Positions 30,843 to 40,500 of a stretch of DNA of 64,000 nucleotides are shown here, piece after piece (the stretch's first letter is position 1; each line of letters starts with the position of its first letter). A program made the position numbers and the translations under genes. The notes below the pieces were generated by a model, which worked only from the letters and a program-made list of their open reading frames with translations, made no database searches and had not been told where the DNA came from. The DNA comes from Sphingobacteriales bacterium JAD_PAG50586_3. Lineage in GTDB: Bacteria > Bacteroidota > Bacteroidia > CAMBQF01. The stretch lies in NCBI GenBank assembly GCA_023213195.1, contig CP096135.1:1878616-1942615 (forward strand). The letters run 5' to 3'.

Positions 30843-33800
30843 TGGTTTGGAGATTTACAAAATAAACCGAATTAGCCAATGAGCTCACATCCAAATTTAT
30901 CCTATTTGTACCTAAAGATAGCGAGTATTTTTTATCTATCAACGTCCTACCGCTTATGTCAGTGACCTTGATTTCCACAGATGTAGACTTATTGTTTGAT
31001 AATTCAATTGTGACATTATCCGTAGCTGGGTTGGGGAATAATTTAGCATCTCCATTTCCCGATATTTGTTCGTTTGTTGACACCGCCAAATCCTTCAGTA
31101 ATACAGAGTAATTATGGGTTTGCGCATTGCCATTATTAGGGTTATACGGAAACCAAACATTATATGGAATGTTCGGCCATTTGTCTTTTAAAAAGCACAC
31201 ATAGGATTTTGTTACTGCCGTATTTTGGTCGAACGAATCAAAAACAATATCAGTTTCAGCGCTAGTTAGTGTATAGAACCCATTGATTAATGATAACTGT
31301 ACTCCCATTGATTGCCCGCTGTTTCTAATCCAATAATCCACTATTTCATAATTAAGGGGAAAATTGTGGTCTACAGTTTCGGTGACTTCATATACATCCC
31401 CTATATAAGCAAGATTGTCAACATCTGGATAATTTTGGTCTGGAATAAAAATCCCTGTATTAGCATGATACATAGTCACAGTTCTGCTAGTAGGTACTGA
31501 ATTATGATAAATTGAATATTCTGGCTGAGAATAAGTAGTGAAAATATTTCCACCATTCAACAGGCCCCACCCCGTTGAATTGTCTGGTTGTCCAGCTGGA
31601 ATTTTATCCGTTGCAGTCCTTGTAATTAAGTATGAAACATCTTCTGGAGCAAGATTAGAATTGTCAGGTTGGGGCTGATTCCAATAGCTTAGCACTAATC
31701 CAGCCACAGCAGAAACATGAGGAGCTGCGGCACTTGTTCCGGTAAATGACACAAAAGATGTCGGAACGAGTCCGTTTACTGTTTTAACCATTGCATTAGT
31801 ACCAGGAGCAATCACATCTACGAAATCTCCCCCGTGTATCGACTGATATTGATTGTCAAGATTATCCAAAGAGTTACCGTTTCCGTTAACTTTTAATTCA
31901 CCATTAATTCCTGAGGCCCCAACACATATATTCCAATCTTTTTTAACGCAGGCCGGATACAAAATTGCATTCACAGAATTTGCGTTGGCTGGATAATTGC
32001 CACTGCTTGATACCATTACGACTCCCATTTGAGAAGAATACCTATACATCTCCCATAATAATTGATTATATTCTGATGTGCTTAAGCTCAAATTAAGAAT
32101 ATTCATACTGAAATCTACTCCAGACACAGATTCATATATTGAGTTACAAAGCAATTGAGTTGTATTGTTGCCACCTCCAGTAATTTTCATGGAAAATTTC
32201 TTTATTCCAAAATCGGAATTAGTTGCATCGCCGCCTGCAATTCCCGCAATCCCTATACCATTATTTCTTACCGCCCCGATAATTCCCATTACTTGTGTTT
32301 CATGCCCACTTGCATCATTATCTGGTGGGCTAAAAATTGACCCCCTGTTATAAAGTTTTTTCCGCCTGACAAAATATCTGTAAAACCTCCATTAACATTT
32401 GGCCTTTGAAGGTCTGTATGCCCGTTATACCCCGACCCAATTACCGCTAATTTGATATAATCTTTCCCTGTTTCATAATTCCATGCATTTTCTATATTTA
32501 TATCTGCATTAGTGAACGTAGTACTTTCCAAAGAATTTTGATTTGCATATTGAGGATCATTTGGCGATGAAGTACTCATAAACACACCGTTCTTTTGACT
32601 AAACACTACAATATTCCTTAGTTTATTAAGACTATCGATGGCTGTTTGTTCCTCATATCCAGAGGGAAGTGTTAGTAACAAGGTGGCCCAAAATTTAGGT
32701 ACTTTTATTGTATCTCCCTGCCTGTTAATCGCCAATGAATCTCCCTCGGTCATATTTGTAAAAACTTTAAATACCGGCAAATGTTTTAAACGAGTGCCTA
32801 GTTTAGCTTGCAATGAATCTATGGTTGATGCATTTATAAAATCTCCAATATATCCGGCTAGCTTGCCTTTATTATTAATTGCACTCATTTTTAAATTACC
32901 ATCCCGAAACTTAACTATTATTTGATCATTTATGTAGCCTGCTGTTCCCGTACTTTCAACATCTAGTGGTAAATTCAACTGGCCATATTTAACAGTTGTA
33001 TAATTACTAGTCGAACTTCCAGTTTGTGTTTGTCCTGAGACATAAATATTTGTTAGACTATCTAATGTAATATCAAAAGCTTGGTCGTTTCCAACGTATG
33101 GGGCATTATAAGCAATAATCCATTTTAATTCACCTAATGAGGAATAACACATCGTTGCATAATCCGTATTGCTTCCACTATAAATACTTCCAGCTGTGTA
33201 TATATATGTTCCTAAATCATCTACTATGATTGCATTGCCTTCATCGCTACCATTAGCTTGGTCATACTTTTGCTCCCATTGTAATGTGCCGCTACTATTG
33301 TATTTAATTATCGCAATATCACGTTGGTTATTTTTCGTAACATATCCACTAACATAAACATTCCCATTTAAATCCACATCAATAGAGTTTGCCTGGTCCT
33401 CAGCAGTCGTATCACTACTATAGCTATGTTGCCAAGCTATATGAAGGTCGCTGTAGTTGATTTTGATAGTATGAAAGTCAACACCCGAACTAGCTGACAC
33501 CCCATTGCTTATTGTTCCTGTAACATAAATATTATGATAGTCATCCTCAGCTATGTCGGTAACTGTTGACATTGTGGTTGAATCACTCGTTAAGTAACTA
33601 TTAGTTGCAAGTACTGAGCCGGATGTTTTGCTCAGTTTCAAAGCAGCGATGCGATAGGTATTTGTCGTTTTCTGTGTCATCCCAGTGACCAATAATGTAT
33701 CGCCTGAGCCGACATCCATTTTTACTGGTAGGTCATTCTTGTTCCAAGAACTGTTCCAGATGTTCACCCATTGTTGCGTCCCGGTTGATGAGCTGAGCTT

Positions 33801-36083
33801 TATCGTAGCAAAATCTGAATTCAGAGAAGAATTGAAGGCTCCGCCAGTAACGAATAAGTCGGAACCGCTCAATCTCAAAGAAATACCACCATCATACAGG
33901 CTCCCTCCTCCATTATAGGTATACACCCATTGTTGTGTCCCACCGCTGTTATATTTGATTACGATTAAGTCGTAACTATTCGGTGCCGACACATATGCTG
34001 CTCCTGTAATATAGACGTTCCCTGACCCGTCGATTAGAACGTCCGCTGCCATATCGTTCCCGTTTCCTGCGCCATTGTATTGTTTTGTCCAACTTAGGAC
34101 GCCTGACGAATTGTATTTTGAAACAATCATGTCATAACTGCCCGTGCTATCTACGGTAGCTCCGGCAACGTATGTGTTGAAACTCCCGTCAACTTTGGTA
34201 ATATTTTTGTAGAATAAATTCTGTGTTCCGGCAGTCGTAGTCCACACTTCATACACATTTGGTTGCTCTAGAGCCCCAGCATTGCCTAAGGTAAAAGCCG
34301 TGTACGATGTTGGATTAGTGTTGCTTAAAACGGTGCCAATTGTACTTGTACCCGTACTAGTATTGTTTCCATAATTCTTCCATTTGCTACCGTCCCATCC
34401 GACAACACGCATTTTTGTAGGAACGGCATAATTGCAGCTGTTATTGTCCCAACCTAATGTCACATTCACAGTATTTGAACTCCCACTCCGTGTCATTGTC
34501 CAATATTCGCAATTGCTGATTTTCACATATCCAGTATCCAAAGTGCTACCTAAAGATTGATTAGCTGCAAAGTATTGTGCTGTAAAAACAGTTGAAGCAC
34601 TGCTTGGTGATGTAATATCAATTGGCCTATAAGAAGAACTTTTGCCAGTGGGAAAAGAAAATGCATCATCGCCAACTTTGGCAGCAGGGCCTGAAACAAA
34701 GCTCGCATTACTTGCTCCACTAACTGTGGCATTATCAATATATGTAATTAAGTTTGTTGAGGTAGTAATAATCTTCCCTCCATTAAAAGCAGATGTACCG
34801 CTAACCTGTATTGGCGTATTCAGTGTTAGGCTGTTTGAGGTTTTGCCCATCACCATTGATTTGATTGTTATAAGACCTGTTCCAGTTTTACTCAAAGTTT
34901 GTGAAGCGCTACCATTGAAATTTATCGTTCCGCTGCCACTATTGTTTAGCGTTACGGCACCATTGTTGGTCCCTACAGCTATGTTTCCATAGAAATAATT
35001 ATCTCCATTGTATGCTGGATAAATCAACCCTGAAGATGCGCGATTAAAATTACTAGCCCCATTATGAGTATCTCCGGTAATGTTTGCTAAGGTCAAATAA
35101 CCGGAGTTGTTTACGTTATACGTGCATGTGCTGTTAAATGTATTATTGCCATTACAAACATTTGAGGAAGTACCTGTCTTGCTGAATGTCGCTGTACCAT
35201 TAAAAGTAGAGTTCTCGATAAGTATATTGGGTGAACTTACTGTAAGGTTTCCATTCCAAGTGGTAGGTGCCAATGTGCCGCCAGACTTATCACCTAACTT
35301 AAATACAGCAGAGCCTGTTAAGGTTATTGATTGAGCAGTACTCCCACTTTGAGTAAATCGAATAAATCCTAGTGTAGCTCCTGCAAACCCAGAACTACCA
35401 ATAGAAATGGTTTTCCCACTTGCTAAAGTACCAACTCCAGTGCCACCTACAGCACCAAAATATACAGAACCATAACCAGTAATACATGTAAAACAATATA
35501 CATTGCTAATGTTGATATGTCCGTTAAACGCATCATTGCTTGTACTACTGTGCATAGTAATGGTCCCATTGGAAGTTAATTTAATTTTCAAAGAATCATT
35601 GAAAGTATTACCACCCGTAGAATTATTTGTACCAGCACCGCCTTTTACAACATCAACAACACCATTAAAGGTAGAGCCGTTAAAATAGACATTACCACCA
35701 CTAAATTTCACCTTGGAACCGAAAGTCGTACCTGCAAAAGTAGTAGTGGTATTAGTAAAGGATATGGTTCCACTATTTACTGTCCCACCTGTCAGCGTGG
35801 TCGTGCCAGTTACCGTCAATATTTTGGAATTTAAATTTACTGTATTGCCAGTAACTGTAATATTGGCAACTGTTCGGTTTGCATCTAGGGTCGGTTGAAA
35901 AGTACCAGTTCCGTTAAACACAACGTGGTCTGTTGACGCTGGCACACCTGATGGACTCCAGTTAGCTGCCGTTGCCCAAGCTGTAGATGTACCTCCTGAC
36001 CACGTTTTAGTTGTTTGTGATGAAACGTCCCCTACGATAAGGAGCATAATAATGACTATAGAAATACTGATAAAATTTTTCAT
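30802..36083 (-). CDS. Giant T9SS-secreted protein, cassette A, SBBP repeats and subtilisin-like domain lacking catalytic Asp; one frame break
   Basis: Two frames join into 1760 residues when one base is added at 32332-32336 (A5). Signal peptide MKNFISISIVIIMLLIVGDV, then the N-terminal module (TSTAWATAANWSPSGVPAST) to about 610 including the CEYWTMTRSGSS domain. SBBP-type repeats (640-1060) have the pattern YNSGGTQQWVYTYNGGG / NVYVSG. A propeptide-like part follows, then a subtilisin-like S8 domain: the Asp motif reads LAVIGSGYNGHTDL (about 1214) with Gly where Asp is expected; the His motif is SGHETQVMGIIGA (about 1258) and the Ser motif is GTSAAAPHVSAVAG (about 1449). The end is a type A T9SS tail (LFPNPATDNVTIELSNN ... 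KFVKSK). Without Asp the triad is incomplete. Confidence 0.83.
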
Positions 36084-36108
36084 TTCTTATACGTTTTGGT
36101 AGGTTGGC

Positions 36109-36513
36109 TTAGAATTCTATATTAAAAAGATAGGGGCTAGTAGATGACCCATTCGTCATAAATAACCGAATCGCTGCATAGCAACTCGAAATTGGCGGAT
36201 AGGTTCCGAGATTGAAATACAAGAGATTTCCATCTCTCCTATAAGAAGTACCATCTAAAAACTCACCCTCAACCGGATAGCTAAACGTCTTACTAATAAT
36301 ATCTGTTCCCCCTTCCGAAGTTCCTAATGTTACTTCAATAGTTACGACATTTATTGTGTCATTCAAATTGACTAGCATTTGAGGTAAGTGAAAGCTTACT
36401 GTGTCAGACTGTATAGGGGACAGAAAAACATCCATATGCTCTATTGGATTCGTTTGGGCTTGGGTACTTAGAAATAATGTTAGCCCGGCAAGTAGGGAGA
36501 TTAGTTTTCTCAT
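36109..36513 (-). CDS. Small exported protein of cassette A
   Basis: An intact gene for 134 residues. Signal peptide MRKLISLLAGLTLFLSTQAQ is nearly identical to that at 20790. The mature chain runs TNPIEHMDVFLSPIQSDTVS, LVNLNDTINVVTIEVTLGTS, a EGEFLDGTSYRRDGNLLYF motif and a final SPYLFNIEF. It lies 25 bp upstream of the giant gene, with the same order as in the other three cassettes. It has the most regular form of the family motif and is a good query for a database search. No known domain was recognised. The mature protein is expected to be periplasmic or exported with its partner. Confidence 0.85.
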   Translation of the reverse strand: MRKLISLLAGLTLFLSTQAQTNPIEHMDVFLSPIQSDTVSFHLPQMLVNLNDTINVVTIEVTLGTSEGGTDIISKTFSYPVEGEFLDGTSYRRDGNLLYFNLGTYPPISSCYAAIRLFMTNGSSTSPYLFNIEF

Positions 36514-36660
36514 GGTTGATTAGTTTGGAATATCAATTTCCAAAACAAATCAATAACCTCCTAATTTTATTTTAAATATTTACATTAATTTCATGCATAA
36601 GTGTAAGCAAATTGGAATTTTGATAAAAAACTTACACTTTAGTGTAAATTAAATGCATGA
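36514..36660 (-). promoter_or_regulatory. Conserved upstream region of cassette A with perfect dyads
   Basis: The 5' leader carries the perfect dyad TTTGGAA-N7-TTCCAAA (36524-36544). Further up lies the perfect inverted repeat TTACACT-TT-AGTGTAA (36632-36647), with an extra half-site AAGTGTAAG near 36599. The block GTTATTGATTTGTTTTGG on the minus strand matches the other two cassettes. The dyads fit a dimeric DNA-binding protein acting on cassette transcription. The block CATATTAAAG seen at the other two is missing here. Confidence 0.6.
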
Positions 36661-36764
36661 AGTGGCTTTCCATTACACTGTAGTATAATATGTGATTAAA
36701 ATAATATATTTGCGAACAATTGATAACTAAAGATTATCTATGAATAAAATCGACCTAACACAAG

Positions 36765-36974
36765 TTGCCGAGAACAGTATATATTGGGGAATGGCATTCG
36801 CACCCAAACAATCAAAATACACCTAATGGAACAGATATTAAAAGCCTGACGCAGATATCCTATCAAAAGGAATATTTGACCGAAATGCCAAGAATGATAA
36901 TTTTTACAAATACCGGAGAACCTTCCTGTACTATTCATCCAATTGGCAAAAGTTTTTACTATGCTGATATTTAA
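36765..36974 (+). pseudogene. Remnant of a JAB/MPN (JAMM) metalloprotease gene
   Basis: The plus-strand frame reads PRTVYIGEWHSHPNNQNTPN, then GTDIKSLTQISYQKEYL and MPRMIIFTNTGEPSC to a stop at 36974. The HSHP...D pattern gives the two His and one Asp zinc ligands of JAMM proteases; the usual Ser is Asn here. The N-terminal half with the catalytic Glu is missing, and an in-frame stop lies just upstream. A short ATG frame (36739, MNKIDLTQVAENS) precedes it in another register. Such prokaryotic JAB proteins occur with E1/E2-like proteins in CBASS and related defence systems. It is best read as a leftover of such a gene. Confidence 0.65.
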
Positions 36975-37009
36975 AGTTCATTCGTGGTGGGTAAATTCGT
37001 AGAAGCATT

Positions 37010-37083
37010 TACCCTGGATGCATGTTTGCACAAATACGTCTAGCTTGGTCTTTATAAATATTCTTATTAAGACTAAACTGTTC
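37010..37083 (-). repeat. 74-bp diverged copy of part of the RteC-like gene
   Basis: This matches 11131-11204 in the same orientation with seven mismatches. On the minus strand it encodes EQFSLNKNIYKDQARRICAN, against EQFSLNKNICKDLAKRICAN in the gene at 10398-11447. No frame extends on either side. It is a gene fragment, showing that a second copy of that mobile-element gene once stood here. Nothing else was recognised between 36975 and 37109. Confidence 0.75.
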
Positions 37084-37109
37084 AAAAATGAGTAATGAAA
37101 GCATGTATG

Positions 37110-37352
37110 CTACTTATTATCATCTTCAAATTTAGATTCGTTAAAATACCGCATATTAGCTGTCGTATTGGCCATTAGTCTAGCCATTTCATTAACTGTA
37201 TGTAAGTTAACTCTTCTATTAGGAGCATATTTGACAGCCATTATTCCTTTAATTGTCTCACTCATGTTTATATTAATGGTTACTCTATCCGTTTCGAATG
37301 ATTCAGCCAACAGGTTCATATTATGCTCAAACTCCTTTCTACTATTCGGCAT
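37110..37352 (-). CDS. Small protein downstream of AVAST-like operon, paralogue 2
   Basis: Starting at the ATG at 37352 gives 80 residues: MPNSRKEFEHNMNLLAESFE ... GIMAVKYAPNRRVNLHTVNE, then MARLMANTTANMRYF. This start overlaps the stop of the preceding gene by 11 bp and aligns its N-terminus with that gene's product; an upstream start at 37424 would lose this agreement. The two proteins share P-N-R-x-F-E-x-x-x-x-L-L-x-E-S, a central I-x-x-I/L...PN-R/G-R-x-N and T-V-[ND]-E-[SM]-A-R-L-[LM]-A-N-[MT]-[ST]-A-N. Predicted helical, no signal peptide, acidic end. The family is not one I recognise. The position suggests a role in the defence operon. Confidence 0.72.
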   Translation of the reverse strand: MPNSRKEFEHNMNLLAESFETDRVTININMSETIKGIMAVKYAPNRRVNLHTVNEMARLMANTTANMRYFNESKFEDDNK

Positions 37353-37581
37353 CGTTTCTAATTTTAAAATTGGGGTTAGCAAAGTTTGCAGACATATTGG
37401 CAAGTAATCTAGCAGACTCATCAACAGTTACAAAATTCGCTCTCCCGTTTGGCAATTTTTTAATATTGACAAGGCTTTGAATCATTCTTGCATCCCGTGG
37501 TATTTTAAATTTGTTATTATTAACACTTTCAATCAATAAATCTATATGTCTCTCAAATGCTCTTCTATTATTTGGCGTCAT
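37342..37581 (-). CDS. Small protein downstream of AVAST-like operon, paralogue 1
   Basis: This encodes 79 residues (MTPNNRRAFERHIDLLIESV ... KKLPNGRANFVTVDESARLL, then ANMSANFANPNFKI). It starts 2 bp after the stop of the 1930-residue STAND protein and overlaps the next small gene by 11 bp, so the four minus-strand genes 44581-37110 form a tightly coupled operon. Predicted mostly helical, basic in the middle, no membrane segment. It and its neighbour arose by duplication. It could be an adaptor, an effector-associated death-like domain, or an inhibitor; none of these is shown by the sequence. Confidence 0.75.
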   Translation of the reverse strand: MTPNNRRAFERHIDLLIESVNNNKFKIPRDARMIQSLVNIKKLPNGRANFVTVDESARLLANMSANFANPNFKIRNDAE

Positions 37582-37583
37582 AA

Positions 37584-40500
37584 TTATGCAATTTCAATTT
37601 GTTCAAAAACATCTATATATTTAAATTTATATCCGTAACCTATTTGTAAAACTAATTTATAATTTCCTCTAAATTCTAGTAATTGCTTCATTGAAATTGT
37701 TGAATAATAACCACTATTTTGAGGTTCCCCCATCCTATTCTGGTTCCAATTCCTTCCTCTTCTCCAGTAACGCTCCTTTATATTTTGAATGATATGTGCC
37801 GGGATAATGTTCGAAAATGTATTAACTACTGAAGGCACAAAATCACTACCTATTATTTTACTATAATTATCACTTTTAATAAATAAAGGAATTGAAAGAC
37901 CTTCTTCAGGTGCACTAGGGTAGCAATTGGATGCAAAAAAAGATGGTATATATGACTTATTAGCTGATATGAAATTATCAATTGGGACCAAATAGGATGT
38001 TAATTCAAACTTCTCATCATCATTTCTTTTTATATCAGAAAACTTATTACTAAAATAGTTCAATACTATATTGCCCTCAATTAATAAGTTCTCAAACTTA
38101 AATCCACCTAAATTAAATAGAGTCCTAATTTCATTTTCAAAAGTTACAACTTCGTCCCCTAATCCAGCAATTAATTTATTCTCAGGAAATGTTGGTTGAT
38201 AAAATCTCAAGACATCTGCCACTTTTTCTCTGTCATCTTTTACTACAAACAAAGAAACAGCTTCATTTAAAGCAAACCTCAAAATATTATTAAAATCTGG
38301 AACAAGAGTAATATCATTGTGGTCATTAAAACTTCTATCTATATAGCGACTAGCTTTCTTCGATTCATTAATCGGCAATGGCGCATACACTTCTATTTGC
38401 CTTAAAAGTAGCTCTGCGAACTCTCTACTTAAAAAATTTAATTCATTTAGCTCATCTAAATATAGACTTATTGGTTTTAGATAATCCTCATCCAAAATTA
38501 TATCTCCAGCATTAGCATTTGAAGTTGCAAAAGTTTGATCAAATTTGGATAACGTTTCATCAACAGCAAAAGTACCATTTTTACTTATCTCCAAAAGGGA
38601 AGCAATTATAGAATCCCTGATCATGAAATGATTAATACTTAATAACTTCTCCTCATTTTCCTCAATAGCCACCATAAGTAGTTTTCCATAATCATGAGGA
38701 TTCAAAATTGCAAGTTGATGCAATATTGAAGCAGCAAGTTCTCTAGAAATTTGATATCCATCAGTAATAATTTCTTTTATTAAACTCTCAATAATAGGTT
38801 TTGGTATAATTGTACCAATCCAAACTAGTATCTCTGTAGTTCTATTTTTAACTACCAAAGATGGATGATTTAAAAACCATATTAATAATTCCAATAGAAT
38901 CTCATCCTTCTGAAATAGTCCATTTGCAGCAGGATTCTTCATCCAGGAATATCTATCATAACATAACTGAGGTGTTCTAACCATCAAATTAATATGGTCT
39001 AATACAGCATCAAGAATATGTTGTTTTTCACTCTCCTCATTTATATTTTTGAATATTTCTATTAATTGATTAGCAATAATCCATTCCTCGAAATACGGCT
39101 CGTCAATAATTAAATTCTTCACATGTCGAATAAAATCGCTCGAATTAGTAAAAGTTTGAGAAAGTAATTCCCTAATTTCATTGATTTTATTTGAATAGTT
39201 TGAAGACCAAATACTATATTTTTGAACTTGAATGCTTTGCAAAGCTTCAATAATTGTTTCTCTTGCTCCAGTCAAATTCTCAATTTCAATCTGCTTCTTT
39301 GCTTTATCTTTTGCAACAACAAGAATATTTAGGGGATCTGTATAATCATCGGGTCTTTGGTATCCATCACTATTTTTGTTTTCTCTTTCGGGTTGCATGC
39401 CAAAAGCTTTCAAGTGATTTTTAATTTTTGAGTAATTTGATTCAGTTAAGCCAAATAGTAAATCTCTTAAAAACTTATTTCTAAATTCATCGCTAACTTC
39501 AGTAATTGCAAATTTAGAGACACGCTGAATTAAAAATTCAAGAGTTGTAGGATCATTAATTTCAAAACTATTCAAAATAGTTGTTAGAATTTTTGCATAT
39601 TCATCAACATATCTGTCATCCCCCAAAATGAAAAGTTCACATAATCCCCAAGCAAAAATTGAATTTGAGCTATCAACACTTTGCAACAAGTTTAAAACAG
39701 TACTTTGTTCCTCAATAGCCCTAGCGCCTAATATATATCCGTACCCTTTAAATGGCATATCAACTAAGCCAGATTCCGCATTTGCAACAACAGTCTTATA
39801 ATCCGGTAACAATAGATATTTCAAATATAAGATAGCATCTTGAGTAAAGCCTATCTTAGCAAGATCTCCGACAAAACTCTCTTGTTGCTGTTTAACATAT
39901 CTCTGAAAAGTCATTTCTCCAGAGGCATTGTGTAAATGTGCAGCAAATTTATGTAGATAATGTGTATCTCCATCTTTAGGAATTATATTAGAAATAGTAG
40001 TATTTATAATCCCTAATTGCGATTCTTTATACCAAGATGGCCCCATAGATGTATTTATTACTTCTTTAAACACCTCTGAAGCTTTATCTTGATTCTTTAA
40101 TTGCCCATACAACTCTACAAGCCTTAGCAAGTATTCATTCCTTTCTTCTCTATTCTCAACAGTATTGATAATGTGAGTTTCTAATACTTTAGCTACTTTA
40201 AATACTTGCACTTCAAAATCCGATTTCTTTGCAAGAGCACTTGCAATTGTAAAAAGACTTTCAATATATCCTTCTGTATATAAACCAAGCTGATAGTATT
40301 TATTGCCTACAATATCTTCAACAAATTGTATTAAAATTTCAGGAAATGAACTAGCCAATAGCGGTATTAATTTGCTATAGAAGAAAGGGTAAGCAGCTTC
40401 TGGTAAAGCATAGGCTCTTTTCCAGCTTATTCTCAGTTTTAGGTCTGGTATAAATAAAGCAAATAACGATTGAACTCTAATATGCAGATTGTTAATATCT

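Noticed and set aside
36738..36938. Minus-strand frame opposite the JAB remnant
   Set aside because: The zinc motif and family pattern are on the plus strand; the opposite frame shows no recognisable composition.
37353..37424. Longer N-terminus of the second small paralogue (start at 37424)
   Set aside because: The extra residues are the other-frame reading of the first paralogue; the ATG at 37352 aligns both proteins from their first residues.
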